Positions 1 through 7,602 of a stretch of 41,200 nucleotides of DNA are shown one piece after another; the stretch's first letter is position 1; each line of letters starts with the position of its first letter. The notes under the pieces are model-generated. The model was given only the letters and a program-made list of their open reading frames with translations. It made no database searches and had not been told where the DNA came from. The DNA is from Lachnospiraceae bacterium. Lineage in GTDB: Bacteria > Bacillota > Clostridia > Lachnospirales > Lachnospiraceae. Location of the stretch: NCBI GenBank assembly GCA_017622505.1, contig JAGAQZ010000087.1, positions 1 to 41,200 of the forward strand. The letters run 5' to 3'. Made by a program: the position numbers and the translations under genes.

Positions 1-30
1 AATGATTGAAGAAAATGGGAGGTGTGAGTC

Positions 31-294
31 TTGGCTAACATCAAATCTGCAAAAAAGAGAATTCTCGTAACTGAGGTTAGAACTGAAAGAAACAAAGCAA
101 TTCGTTCAGGTGTTAAAACCGCTGTTAAGAAGGTTTACGCAGCAATTGATGCAAACGACAAGGAAGCTGCAAAGGCTGCTTTACTTGCTGCAACAAGTAC
201 TATTGATAAGGCTACTTCTAAGGGCGTTTATCATAAGAACTATGCTTCAAGAAAGATTTCTCGTCTTAGCATCGCTGTAAACAAAATGGACTAA
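31..294 (+). CDS. rpsT: 30S ribosomal protein S20
   Basis: S20 is a small basic protein that binds 16S rRNA early in assembly of the 30S subunit. The 87-residue product has the family length, begins MANIKSAKKRI and ends with the typical KNYASRKISRL segment. It is Ala/Lys-rich throughout and helical in character. The start codon is TTG. It is chosen because a strong GGGAGG ribosome site (17-22) lies 8 nt upstream and the only nearby in-frame alternative, GTG at 22, is followed at once by TGA. The gene stands alone, with a terminator 30 bp after the stop. Identification is secure. The promoter lies largely outside the window. Confidence 0.97.
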   Translation: MANIKSAKKRILVTEVRTERNKAIRSGVKTAVKKVYAAIDANDKEAAKAALLAATSTIDKATSKGVYHKNYASRKISRLSIAVNKMD

Positions 295-323
295 TTATTT
301 TGTTTATAAAATATAACAAAAAC

Positions 324-360
324 AAACCTCTTCGATACCGTCATGTCGAAGAGGTTTTTT
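324..360 (+). terminator. Rho-independent terminator of rpsT
   Basis: A perfect 12-bp stem (324-335 pairing with 346-357, AAACCTCTTCGA and its complement) encloses a 10-nt loop and runs into a T tract to 360. It sits 30 bp after the rpsT stop. Confidence 0.92.
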
Positions 361-393
361 AATATTCTGAACTTCTACTCTCTTTATTCAAGA

Positions 394-433
394 TATAAAA
401 AGACACGTTATATTAACGTGCCTTTTCTTTTTT
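394..433 (-). terminator. Terminator downstream of the GH9 gene
   Basis: Read on the minus strand, a 7-bp stem (CACGTTA at 404-410, TAACGTG at 414-420) with a 3-nt loop follows the GH9 stop codon and is followed by TCTTTTTATA. A-rich and T-rich flanks extend the pairing. This probably ends the long minus-strand transcription unit. Confidence 0.75.
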
Positions 434-2024
434 ATGATAATACCTGTGCCATCAGCATTAACAAGGCTGAATTCCAGTAAATTGTTACTTCATTTGTGGA
501 ATAGCTTAATAACTTATCCGTGTAACACAATGCAGGTGCAAGACCTGCACAATCTCTTACCGCGTCCGGATCATGAAGTCCGCTGTCCGGACCGCCAATC
601 AACATACCCAGCATTGCCTTCTTCACTGCTGCGGAAGGACGATGATGGGGATTATATACCTGATTGGTTCCTGCTCCTGTAATAAAACATACATTACAAG
701 GATTCTTACCGAAGATGTAATTGATATGCTCTCTCGCCGCTATCAAATACTCATCTTTGCCTGTAATCTTATATGCATCAAACAAGTGGCTACCGTTCTC
801 TGCAATATACATATTGCTTCCCCAGATAAAATCTTTCTCATCAAAAGAAATTTCATAGTTATTGGCTTCATATTTCTTCATCAAAGCGTCAGCTTTATCG
901 ACAATAGCCTTGCGAAGCTTGTCCGCAATCTTGTCATCTGTGGGATAAGAGGTTGACAAATATGCTAAATTACCGAAACTTGCCACATCTTCCCAGCCAT
1001 AACCGTGCATCACTTCTTGGTTTACATAATTTTCAAATTCGTTCTTATACAATTCATCACCGAAGGCCTTGTACATTTCAGCAGATGCCCAGTACTGTTC
1101 GTCAAGCTCATACTTGTCTTCATAGGTTCCGGTTACAACACCTTCAGGATTTAAGAAACCGCCGGGCACCTGAATCTCACGCATTACGGCATATGCTCTC
1201 TTGGCTGCTTCTGCCATACGCTCTGCAAATGCCTTATCGTACGGTGCATAAAACTTAACTGCCATCGCCATACATGCTGCAAAATCTGCTGTCGCAGTTA
1301 ATGAGAAAGGACAAATAACCAACTCTTCCGTTTCATATTCCGGCATAATGAAATCACAGAACCCTGCACAAGTTACCTTATGATATACCTTACCGGTTGC
1401 TTCATCCTGCATTTTTAACATCCATTCCAATTCATAGCGGATTTCTGTTAAAAGATCCGGCATTGCCTGTCCGCTTTCCGGAATCTGCATATCAACTTTT
1501 AATAAACTTTCATCATTTTCAATTGCATGGAATAACGCTGCCAAAGTAACCGCAGCCGCAACAATATATCTTCCGTAATCACCGGCATCATGCCATCCGC
1601 CGTTTACTTCACGGAAAATATCCGTACCGTAAATTCTTGCCGGTGTATTATGACAGGAAGGATGCGCATATTCTCCGGCAAATTCTTTGGTCAATTCAGT
1701 ACCGCATCTTTGCAAATAAAAGAAACGCATTAAACTTTTTACCGAATGATTATAAATATCTTCGCCCACAACAAAAGGAACGGATACTTCATCAGCCACC
1801 TTAACTATATATTCACCATTTTCCTTTATCTCAGAAAAATCACATTTCACCTCATAGTTTTCCGTAGAAGGATTATATCTGCTTTCCGTACTTACTTTCT
1901 GCAGAACACAAGCACCAGTTTTATCTAAAATTTGAAAATTCACTGCGTCTTTACCGCAATAAATTGCAACCTTTCTGTCGTTAGGGCGATAACCGATTTC
2001 ATTCACATAAATTTTGCTTTTCAT
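432..2024 (-). CDS. Cytoplasmic glycoside hydrolase family 9 enzyme (endoglucanase/cellodextrinase-like)
   Basis: GH9 enzymes cleave beta-1,4-glucans by inversion. The 530-residue protein starts with an Ig-like CelD_N domain (about 1-85) followed by the (alpha/alpha)6 catalytic domain. The block GGWHDAGDYGRY (142-153) supplies the catalytic base Asp149 and its partner Asp146. PHHRPS (459-464) is the His signature, and NEVTIYWNSA (511-520) holds the acid Glu512. All expected residues are present. There is no signal peptide, dockerin or CBM, so it should act in the cytosol, probably on imported cello-oligosaccharides rather than on cellulose. It is the last gene of the minus-strand run, 61 bp after the diguanylate cyclase gene, with an AAAGGA ribosome site. 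The exact substrate is inferred; some intracellular GH9 members act on other beta-linked oligosaccharides. Confidence 0.9.
   Translation of the reverse strand: MKSKIYVNEIGYRPNDRKVAIYCGKDAVNFQILDKTGACVLQKVSTESRYNPSTENYEVKCDFSEIKENGEYIVKVADEVSVPFVVGEDIYNHSVKSLMRFFYLQRCGTELTKEFAGEYAHPSCHNTPARIYGTDIFREVNGGWHDAGDYGRYIVAAAVTLAALFHAIENDESLLKVDMQIPESGQAMPDLLTEIRYELEWMLKMQDEATGKVYHKVTCAGFCDFIMPEYETEELVICPFSLTATADFAACMAMAVKFYAPYDKAFAERMAEAAKRAYAVMREIQVPGGFLNPEGVVTGTYEDKYELDEQYWASAEMYKAFGDELYKNEFENYVNQEVMHGYGWEDVASFGNLAYLSTSYPTDDKIADKLRKAIVDKADALMKKYEANNYEISFDEKDFIWGSNMYIAENGSHLFDAYKITGKDEYLIAAREHINYIFGKNPCNVCFITGAGTNQVYNPHHRPSAAVKKAMLGMLIGGPDSGLHDPDAVRDCAGLAPALCYTDKLLSYSTNEVTIYWNSALLMLMAQVLS
1020..1029 (+). 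repeat. GTTTACATAA copy 1
   Basis: Exact 10-mer inside the GH9 gene. On the coding strand it is read as Tyr-Val-Asn (residues 333-335). Flanks are g and t. Confidence 0.7.
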
Positions 2025-2085
2025 AATTGCATTCGTCCTTTCTATCTTACAAGTCCTTTATTTATCAAATCTCATCTTTTCTATT

Positions 2086-3210
2086 TTACTTTTTATCAAT
2101 AACAAAGTCTGTCGGAATCGTATAAACTACACGATTTCTTCCGTTTTGTTTACCAAAATAAAGCTTTTTATCCGCATTATTAATAATGGCATCCACCGTG
2201 CGGTTCGGATCATATTCCGACATGCCAAAAGTCATAGTAACATGAAGCACTTCTCCACCATACCGTATATCCATAAGTCGAATTCTGTGAATCAAGTTAT
2301 CCATATACTCAATTCCCTGTTGCAAGCTGCAATCGGTAAAAACCAGAAGGAACTCTTCACCACCCCAACGGGCAACTTCACCTTTGCCTTCCATATAATC
2401 CATAAACAAGGCTGATAACTGGGTTAACACTTCATCACCGCAGGCATGCCCGTAATGGTCGTTGAAGCGTTTAAAAAAGTCAATGTCGCCGATAACAATT
2501 ACCGCTTTGTCTGTCTTTACTAAATCTTTAGACTCTACGTTATCTTTTAAAAAGTTCATCATACAACGTCGATTCTTCAAGCCTGTCAACGGATCCACAT
2601 TTGCAAGCCGTTTCAAATTCGAATTATATCCCTTTAACTTAGTTTCCATCGAAATAGAATTGTATGCAAATGTCACAACAACCACACTAATGATTCCAAA
2701 GCAGAAAACAATACTCAATATATGTGTATATAACATTTCAAAAAATGTTTGATAGTAATAAGGCCCATTTATTGTCATATACAAGTGCAGTCCTACATGC
2801 AGCATTACAAGTAAAACCGAATATTCAATTTTAATACGCCATTCCATATAACTTCCGGTGAATAAAGTGACCAGCAACAATGTAATAAACTGCTGTGCAC
2901 CACACTCCCAGCCCAAAAACAGAATTGCCGCAAAAATCCACACCAATACTGCCACATGTTGCAGAATAACCGCCGGGACATTTTTACTTTTGTATGTTAG
3001 CAAAAAGCTAATTGCTAACATTACTATGCATGCAATGTCAAATATAAATAACACCGGTAGTTTTGCGTCAAGTAAATGAATTTGCATCAACAACAGATAA
3101 ATCCCCATTCCGATTGATACAATCCTAATCATAACCGGCACTGTTTTTGTTTCATTTCGGCCATTCACATCTCTATTCACGAAATTAAGTAAAGATTGAA
3201 AAACGCTCAT
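2086..3210 (-). CDS. Membrane-bound diguanylate cyclase (GGDEF protein)
   Basis: The protein (374 residues) has about six hydrophobic helices in residues 26-184 and a GGDEF domain from about 203 to 370. DPLTG (206-210) opens the domain and the signature is RWGGEEF (281-287), an active GGEEF variant that makes c-di-GMP from two GTP. No RxxD inhibitory site is present at the usual position five residues before the signature, so classical product inhibition is not expected. The sensor half is an unassigned membrane domain. The gene lies between a polytopic membrane protein and the GH9 gene on the same strand with short gaps. That suggests c-di-GMP signalling tied to surface polysaccharide, though this is inference. 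GAGGAG precedes the ATG at short spacing. Confidence 0.93.
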   Translation of the reverse strand: MSVFQSLLNFVNRDVNGRNETKTVPVMIRIVSIGMGIYLLLMQIHLLDAKLPVLFIFDIACIVMLAISFLLTYKSKNVPAVILQHVAVLVWIFAAILFLGWECGAQQFITLLLVTLFTGSYMEWRIKIEYSVLLVMLHVGLHLYMTINGPYYYQTFFEMLYTHILSIVFCFGIISVVVVTFAYNSISMETKLKGYNSNLKRLANVDPLTGLKNRRCMMNFLKDNVESKDLVKTDKAVIVIGDIDFFKRFNDHYGHACGDEVLTQLSALFMDYMEGKGEVARWGGEEFLLVFTDCSLQQGIEYMDNLIHRIRLMDIRYGGEVLHVTMTFGMSEYDPNRTVDAIINNADKKLYFGKQNGRNRVVYTIPTDFVIDKK

Positions 3211-3234
3211 TTTCTCCTCATAAAAATATTACTT

Positions 3235-4857
3235 TCACTTCAACTCTTTTGCAAAATATATAAAAAAGGGTTGTTCATTCGGATTTACTGCAACAAAATT
3301 TGAAACCTGGTATCCGGTTTCAATCTCTCCCATCGGACCCTCACCGCTTAAGGTGTATAAAAAATCTTCCATGGGATTATCCAAACCATGCAATGCCACC
3401 TGTCTGCATCCGCGATAGAACTCAACCAGCGGAGTTATACTTCCCAAAACAACTGTTACAATTAAAATCATATACAACATACGATTCGTTGTTCCTTTTT
3501 TCTGCATCCAATGCTTCTCTTCCATCAGGAACTGCATTACCAAATAATACAGATAAAATAATAACGGAATAGATGTTCGCATAGGAAAATCAGGACCGCC
3601 GCCTATTTTCAAAAACGGAAACAACAATAAACATAATACCGTAACATAAAAGAGCGGTTGCTTATAATATCGACGGCCGATTAATAATGCAAAAAAACCA
3701 AACTCAAACATAACAAATGAAATATATTGTACTGCCAGCTCATAATCTACAGAACTCGGACTCGCTTTTTCATCTATAGCGGATTCTGTTGTCCCGATCT
3801 CATTCTGTATAATAACACTTTCCTCCGAAACTCTCAATGCGCCGGGACCGGAAATAGCTGCATTACTTAAAAGAAATGTTCCGACAAAAATAAAAATAAA
3901 GGCAGTAGCCAACATATTTGACGGCGAAACAATATCTTTCAAAAAGGTGCCTGCCTTTTTATCACGAAATGCTTCTACCGCTTTTAAGATACCTTGCACA
4001 ACGCAGAAGATAAAAAATCCCACAAAGGGCAACGGACCGGAAAACAAGCACATCATACCCAAATAGACATAATTGCGAATTGTTTTCTCCTGAAGAAAGC
4101 AAGCGACTGCAATCCAAGGAATTACACTTTGATTAAATACCCAGAATAAACATGTCGTAAAAGAACTATACTGATAATCATTTGCCCACCATTCCAAATG
4201 ATACAAATTTGCTCCTAATGGCTCAATGGAACCCAGTATATCCAATCCGCTAAAGAATATAAATCCTAAAACCACGAAAATTTGTTTCTTGGTTGTATCC
4301 GCTTTTAACAGTGTAATAATTAAAGCAAACAATATTACAATCAGAAACAAGGACCATATGTAAATAGCCACAGACGCAGCCTGAAATGCCACGACATCAT
4401 TTGCGCCTAATAAAAGTGCTAACTTCCCGATTAACGCGGGCGGCAACCAAAAAGCTATGTAGTATACCAATGCACTGTCATATAACTTATAGTATACCGG
4501 CCAATCCCGTAATACGATATCTCTGTAGATTGCATTTCGCCAAGGATAATCTTTACTCTGTGCCCAGAAACCGCCGATACCTGACTGCCATACCCAGATT
4601 GCCGCAATTACAATTAATAAAATAAAAATCCATTTCTTAACAGATATCTTTTTCTCAGAATCCCCTACGGATACTACTTTGCTTTCCTGCGAATTCTTAT
4701 TCTTTGCAAATGCTCCCAACCAAACACAGGCCAAAGTCGCCACTACCGCCACAACAGCCCAATACCATTTTAAAAAACCAATTGCAAATACTATAAACGG
4801 TATTGCCAATGCTGTAAAAGCATATTTTTTAATATTAGAATAGGAAAATGTTACCAC
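3235..4857 (-). CDS. Polytopic membrane protein, possible GT-C-type glycosyltransferase
   Basis: Not confidently recognised. About 540 residues with roughly a dozen hydrophobic segments. After the first two to three helices comes an extracytoplasmic loop rich in Asp, Arg and aromatic residues (AQSKDYPWRNAIYRDIV and following), and the C-terminal part is soluble. That layout, with a long acidic first outer loop, resembles GT-C enzymes that use undecaprenyl-phosphate sugars outside the membrane. An O-antigen-ligase- or polymerase-like role is an alternative. An open frame extends to a TTG at 4872, but the GGAGG at 4866-4870 overlaps that codon. The GTG at 4857, 8 nt after GGAGG, is therefore the likely start. 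It is 30 bp from rfbG and probably co-transcribed. If it is GT-C, the lipid-linked donor could come from the DPM1-like enzyme at 16619-17578. Confidence 0.6.
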   Translation of the reverse strand: MVTFSYSNIKKYAFTALAIPFIVFAIGFLKWYWAVVAVVATLACVWLGAFAKNKNSQESKVVSVGDSEKKISVKKWIFILLIVIAAIWVWQSGIGGFWAQSKDYPWRNAIYRDIVLRDWPVYYKLYDSALVYYIAFWLPPALIGKLALLLGANDVVAFQAASVAIYIWSLFLIVILFALIITLLKADTTKKQIFVVLGFIFFSGLDILGSIEPLGANLYHLEWWANDYQYSSFTTCLFWVFNQSVIPWIAVACFLQEKTIRNYVYLGMMCLFSGPLPFVGFFIFCVVQGILKAVEAFRDKKAGTFLKDIVSPSNMLATAFIFIFVGTFLLSNAAISGPGALRVSEESVIIQNEIGTTESAIDEKASPSSVDYELAVQYISFVMFEFGFFALLIGRRYYKQPLFYVTVLCLLLFPFLKIGGGPDFPMRTSIPLLFYLYYLVMQFLMEEKHWMQKKGTTNRMLYMILIVTVVLGSITPLVEFYRGCRQVALHGLDNPMEDFLYTLSGEGPMGEIETGYQVSNFVAVNPNEQPFFIYFAKELK

Positions 4858-4887
4858 TGAAACGTCCTCCAAATTTTACAGTTACTT

Positions 4888-5964
4888 TTATTTCTTAGAA
4901 AGATATTCTTTGATTTGTTTCTGCATACAAACACTGACATCTTTGCCTTTTAAATAATATTCCATCCACTCGATGCTCTTATAAACTGCGTCATGTGCAC
5001 TCCATTTCGGTGCCCAGTTAAAAGTCGATTTGATTTTATCACAATTTAAGCTAAGCATTGCAGCTTCGTGGGGCGCATTCTGCTCTTCCGTATACATCCA
5101 GTCAAACGGGGTGTTCTTACCGAACTCACCACCGTTCCAAATGGTCTGGAAATGCATCAGCATTTCACTGACGCTTTGCACATCCTTTTCATCCGGTCCC
5201 ACATTATAAGCCCCTGCCAATTCAGGTTTTGCAGCCTGTTCTTTGGCTATCATCAAATATGCCACTAAAGGCTCCAGCACATGCTGGAACGGTCTTGTTG
5301 CATTGGGATTACGGATAATCACCTTTGTATTGGTTTGAATTGCCCTAAAACAATCCGGCACAAGTCTGTCTTTTGCAAAATCTCCGCCACCGATTACATT
5401 TCCTGCACGTAATACGGATACCGGAATGTTTCGCTCTCTCAAAAACGAGTTTACATAACTACTTGTCAAAATATCTGCACAGGACTTGGAATTGGAGTAA
5501 GGATCATAACCGTTCAAAATATCATCTTCCACATATCCCTTGGGTCTGCTATCATTTCGATATACCTTGTCCGTAGTAACAATAATCACGGATTTTACCG
5601 TATCGGTCGTTCTGACGCATTCTAATACATTTACAGTGCCCATTACATTGGTTTCGTAAGTTTCCCTGGGTGTAATATATGACTCTCGCACCAAAGGCTG
5701 TGCCGCCAAATGAAACACAAACTCAGGCTGTGCTTTTTCAAAGGTCTTCTTTAAATTCTTATAATCTCTCACATCACCGATTACGGAATCCATGCGCCTT
5801 GCAAGTTTACATAACTTATACAAAGAAGGCACAGTAGGCGCCTCCAAAGAATATCCTGTCACCTCAGCTCCTGCTTCCAACAACATAAAAGCAAGCCAGG
5901 CACCTTTGAACCCTGTATGACCTGTTATAAAAACTTTTTTACCCTTGTAAAAGCTTAAATCCAT
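4888..5964 (-). CDS. rfbG: CDP-glucose 4,6-dehydratase
   Basis: This NAD-dependent SDR enzyme converts CDP-D-glucose to CDP-4-keto-6-deoxy-D-glucose, the branch point of CDP-deoxysugar pathways. The 358-residue length is normal. The NAD loop is TGHTGFKG (14-21), with HLAAQPLVRESY (85-96) and TTDKVY (130-135), and the catalytic Tyr156/Lys160 lie in YSNSK. The combination of HTGFKG and AAQPLVR is characteristic of RfbG rather than of dTDP- or GDP-specific dehydratases. A GAGGT site lies 6 nt before the ATG, and the gene follows rfbF by 8 nt, as in classical rfbFGH clusters. The partner rfbH is about 23 kb upstream in the same orientation. Two copies of the GTTTACATAA repeat lie in it. Confidence 0.95.
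   Translation of the reverse strand: MDLSFYKGKKVFITGHTGFKGAWLAFMLLEAGAEVTGYSLEAPTVPSLYKLCKLARRMDSVIGDVRDYKNLKKTFEKAQPEFVFHLAAQPLVRESYITPRETYETNVMGTVNVLECVRTTDTVKSVIIVTTDKVYRNDSRPKGYVEDDILNGYDPYSNSKSCADILTSSYVNSFLRERNIPVSVLRAGNVIGGGDFAKDRLVPDCFRAIQTNTKVIIRNPNATRPFQHVLEPLVAYLMIAKEQAAKPELAGAYNVGPDEKDVQSVSEMLMHFQTIWNGGEFGKNTPFDWMYTEEQNAPHEAAMLSLNCDKIKSTFNWAPKWSAHDAVYKSIEWMEYYLKGKDVSVCMQKQIKEYLSKK
5449..5458 (+). repeat. GTTTACATAA copy 2
   Basis: In rfbG, read as Tyr-Val-Asn (170-172). The context AGTTTACATAACT is a complete short inverted repeat around TACAT. Confidence 0.7.
5805..5814 (+). repeat. GTTTACATAA copy 3
   Basis: In rfbG but in the other reading frame, Leu-Cys-Lys (51-53). The extended form AAGTTTACATAACTT matches copy 7 exactly. 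Confidence 0.7.
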
Positions 5965-5972
5965 ACATTACC

Positions 5973-6749
5973 TCACTTCCACACCATCCATGGGGCATGA
6001 TCCATTGTGCATAAATTATCCAAATACATCTGCTCTTTTAACGTATCCATCGGTGACCAGAAACCATTATGCGTATAAGCTGCCATTTCTCCGTCCCGGG
6101 AAAGTTTCTCGAAAGGACCGTTTTCCAACATTTCGCTTCCGTCACCCAGATAATCAAATACCGCCTCATTCATCACCATAAAACCGGCATTAATCAACGA
6201 AGCTTCCGCCTTCGTCTTCTCATTAAAACTCTCAACTTCCGTTTGATTTTCTTTTAACTTCAATCGTCCGAAACGTTCTTCTTTCGGGTAAGTGGTAATC
6301 GTAACGCATTTCCCGTGATCGTGATGAAATTTCAACAATTCATCAAGATTCACATCACTGACACCATCGCCGTAAGTTAAGAAGAATTCTTCTTCGCCGT
6401 CCAAATACTGTCTTACTTTTTGTAAACGTCCCGCTGTCAACGTTTCGAGTCCGGTGTCCACGAGAGTAACTTTGAAGTTTTCCTCTCCTTTTGAACAAGA
6501 TGTATTCACACCACCCAAATCATAACTGCTTACGCGACCGGTATTATTATAATTTACGAAATATTCTTTTATCAAATGTCCCTTATAACCGCAACATATA
6601 ATGAACTCATTTACACCATAAAAGGAATAATGCTTCATAATATGCCAAAGAATCGGCCTTCCTCCAATTTCCACCAAAGGTTTCGGTTTAAAACGGGACT
6701 CTTCACTGATGCGGCTTCCTTTACCGCCTGCAAGAATCACTGCCTTCAT
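5973..6749 (-). CDS. rfbF: Glucose-1-phosphate cytidylyltransferase
   Basis: Makes CDP-D-glucose from CTP and glucose-1-phosphate, the first step of CDP-deoxysugar synthesis. The 258-residue product is full length. The nucleotide loop is LAGGKGSR (6-13), followed by KPKPLVEIGG (21-30) with Lys23. The metal-binding Asp128 lies in YGDG, and the second Asp235 in GFWSPMDT (229-236). All are as expected for an active RfbF. Its ATG follows directly on the TAG of the paralogous gene (6750-7571), with GGGAGA as ribosome site, so the two are translationally linked. rfbG follows 8 nt downstream. Confidence in the function is high. Confidence 0.95.
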   Translation of the reverse strand: MKAVILAGGKGSRISEESRFKPKPLVEIGGRPILWHIMKHYSFYGVNEFIICCGYKGHLIKEYFVNYNNTGRVSSYDLGGVNTSCSKGEENFKVTLVDTGLETLTAGRLQKVRQYLDGEEEFFLTYGDGVSDVNLDELLKFHHDHGKCVTITTYPKEERFGRLKLKENQTEVESFNEKTKAEASLINAGFMVMNEAVFDYLGDGSEMLENGPFEKLSRDGEMAAYTHNGFWSPMDTLKEQMYLDNLCTMDHAPWMVWK

Positions 6750-7571
6750 CTAATTCTCCCATACCTTCCAAGGTGCATTCGCTTCTTCCCACATTTCTTC
6801 CAGTGCGACGCTGTCACGCATCGTTTCCACAGGGCGCCAAAATCCTTCATGACGATAAATATGTACCTGTTCCTTCTCTGCCATTTTCTCCATAAAAGCT
6901 TCATTTAACTCTTCGCCGGATAAAGCATCCATTGCCTTATCCGAGAAAATATAACAACTCGCATTTACCCAGGCTGAGTCCTGCTTATAACCATTCTCAA
7001 CTGTGTAATCTGTACTCTTACCAATTACATTAGAATAATTACTACTATTCTTACTTACCAACACATCACCTTCACCAATGGTTAAAACAGAATGACGTCC
7101 TGTCGGCTTGGCTACCGCCATTGTAATAAAAGATTTTCTCTCTTTATGAAGTTTCAACATTTCCGCCATATCCATATCTGACAGACAGTCGCCATACGTT
7201 ACAAAGAAGTCCTCACCTTTTACAAATTCTTTTACCTGTAAAATACGTTCACTGGTGGTAGCTTCCACACCGGTATCTACCACTGTGACCTTCCAGTCTT
7301 CGGTTCTCTTATTATGAATGGTTATCTCGTTGCTGGCCAAGTCTACAGTAATATCTGACTGATAAATATAAAAGTCCTTAAAATATTCCTTAATTATGTT
7401 AACCTTGTATCCGCCGCACACTATAAACTCACGAAAGCCATAGTGTGAATACAGTTTCATAATATGCCAAATAAGCGGTCTGCCCCCAATTTCTGCCATC
7501 GGTTTCGGAATACCGCTTTTCACATCACTGATTGTACTGGGAAGTCCTCCCGCTAAAATGATTGCTTTCAT
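6750..7571 (-). CDS. Divergent RfbF-like nucleotidyltransferase with altered active site
   Basis: A 273-residue paralogue of the adjacent RfbF, alignable without gaps over the first 50 residues. It keeps PKPMAEIGGRP (22-32) with Lys23, and Asp128 in TYGDC. The nucleotide loop GGKGSR is here GGLPST (8-13), so the conserved Gly11 and Arg13 are lost. YGDG is YGDC, and the second metal Asp is Glu249 in GFWRPVET. These changes fall on NTP-binding and metal sites. It may use a different nucleotide or sugar phosphate, act as a regulatory partner of RfbF, or be inactive; the sequence cannot decide. AAAGGAG lies about 8 nt before the ATG. It sits between the ABC flippase and rfbF in one operon. Confidence 0.82.
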   Translation of the reverse strand: MKAIILAGGLPSTISDVKSGIPKPMAEIGGRPLIWHIMKLYSHYGFREFIVCGGYKVNIIKEYFKDFYIYQSDITVDLASNEITIHNKRTEDWKVTVVDTGVEATTSERILQVKEFVKGEDFFVTYGDCLSDMDMAEMLKLHKERKSFITMAVAKPTGRHSVLTIGEGDVLVSKNSSNYSNVIGKSTDYTVENGYKQDSAWVNASCYIFSDKAMDALSGEELNEAFMEKMAEKEQVHIYRHEGFWRPVETMRDSVALEEMWEEANAPWKVWEN

Positions 7572-7602
7572 TTGTAAAACTCCTTTGAAAAGCGCTTAAT
7601 TT

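Noticed and set aside
4858..4872. TTG start for the polytopic protein
   Set aside because: The codon overlaps the GGAGG ribosome site; the GTG 8 nt downstream of that site fits better.
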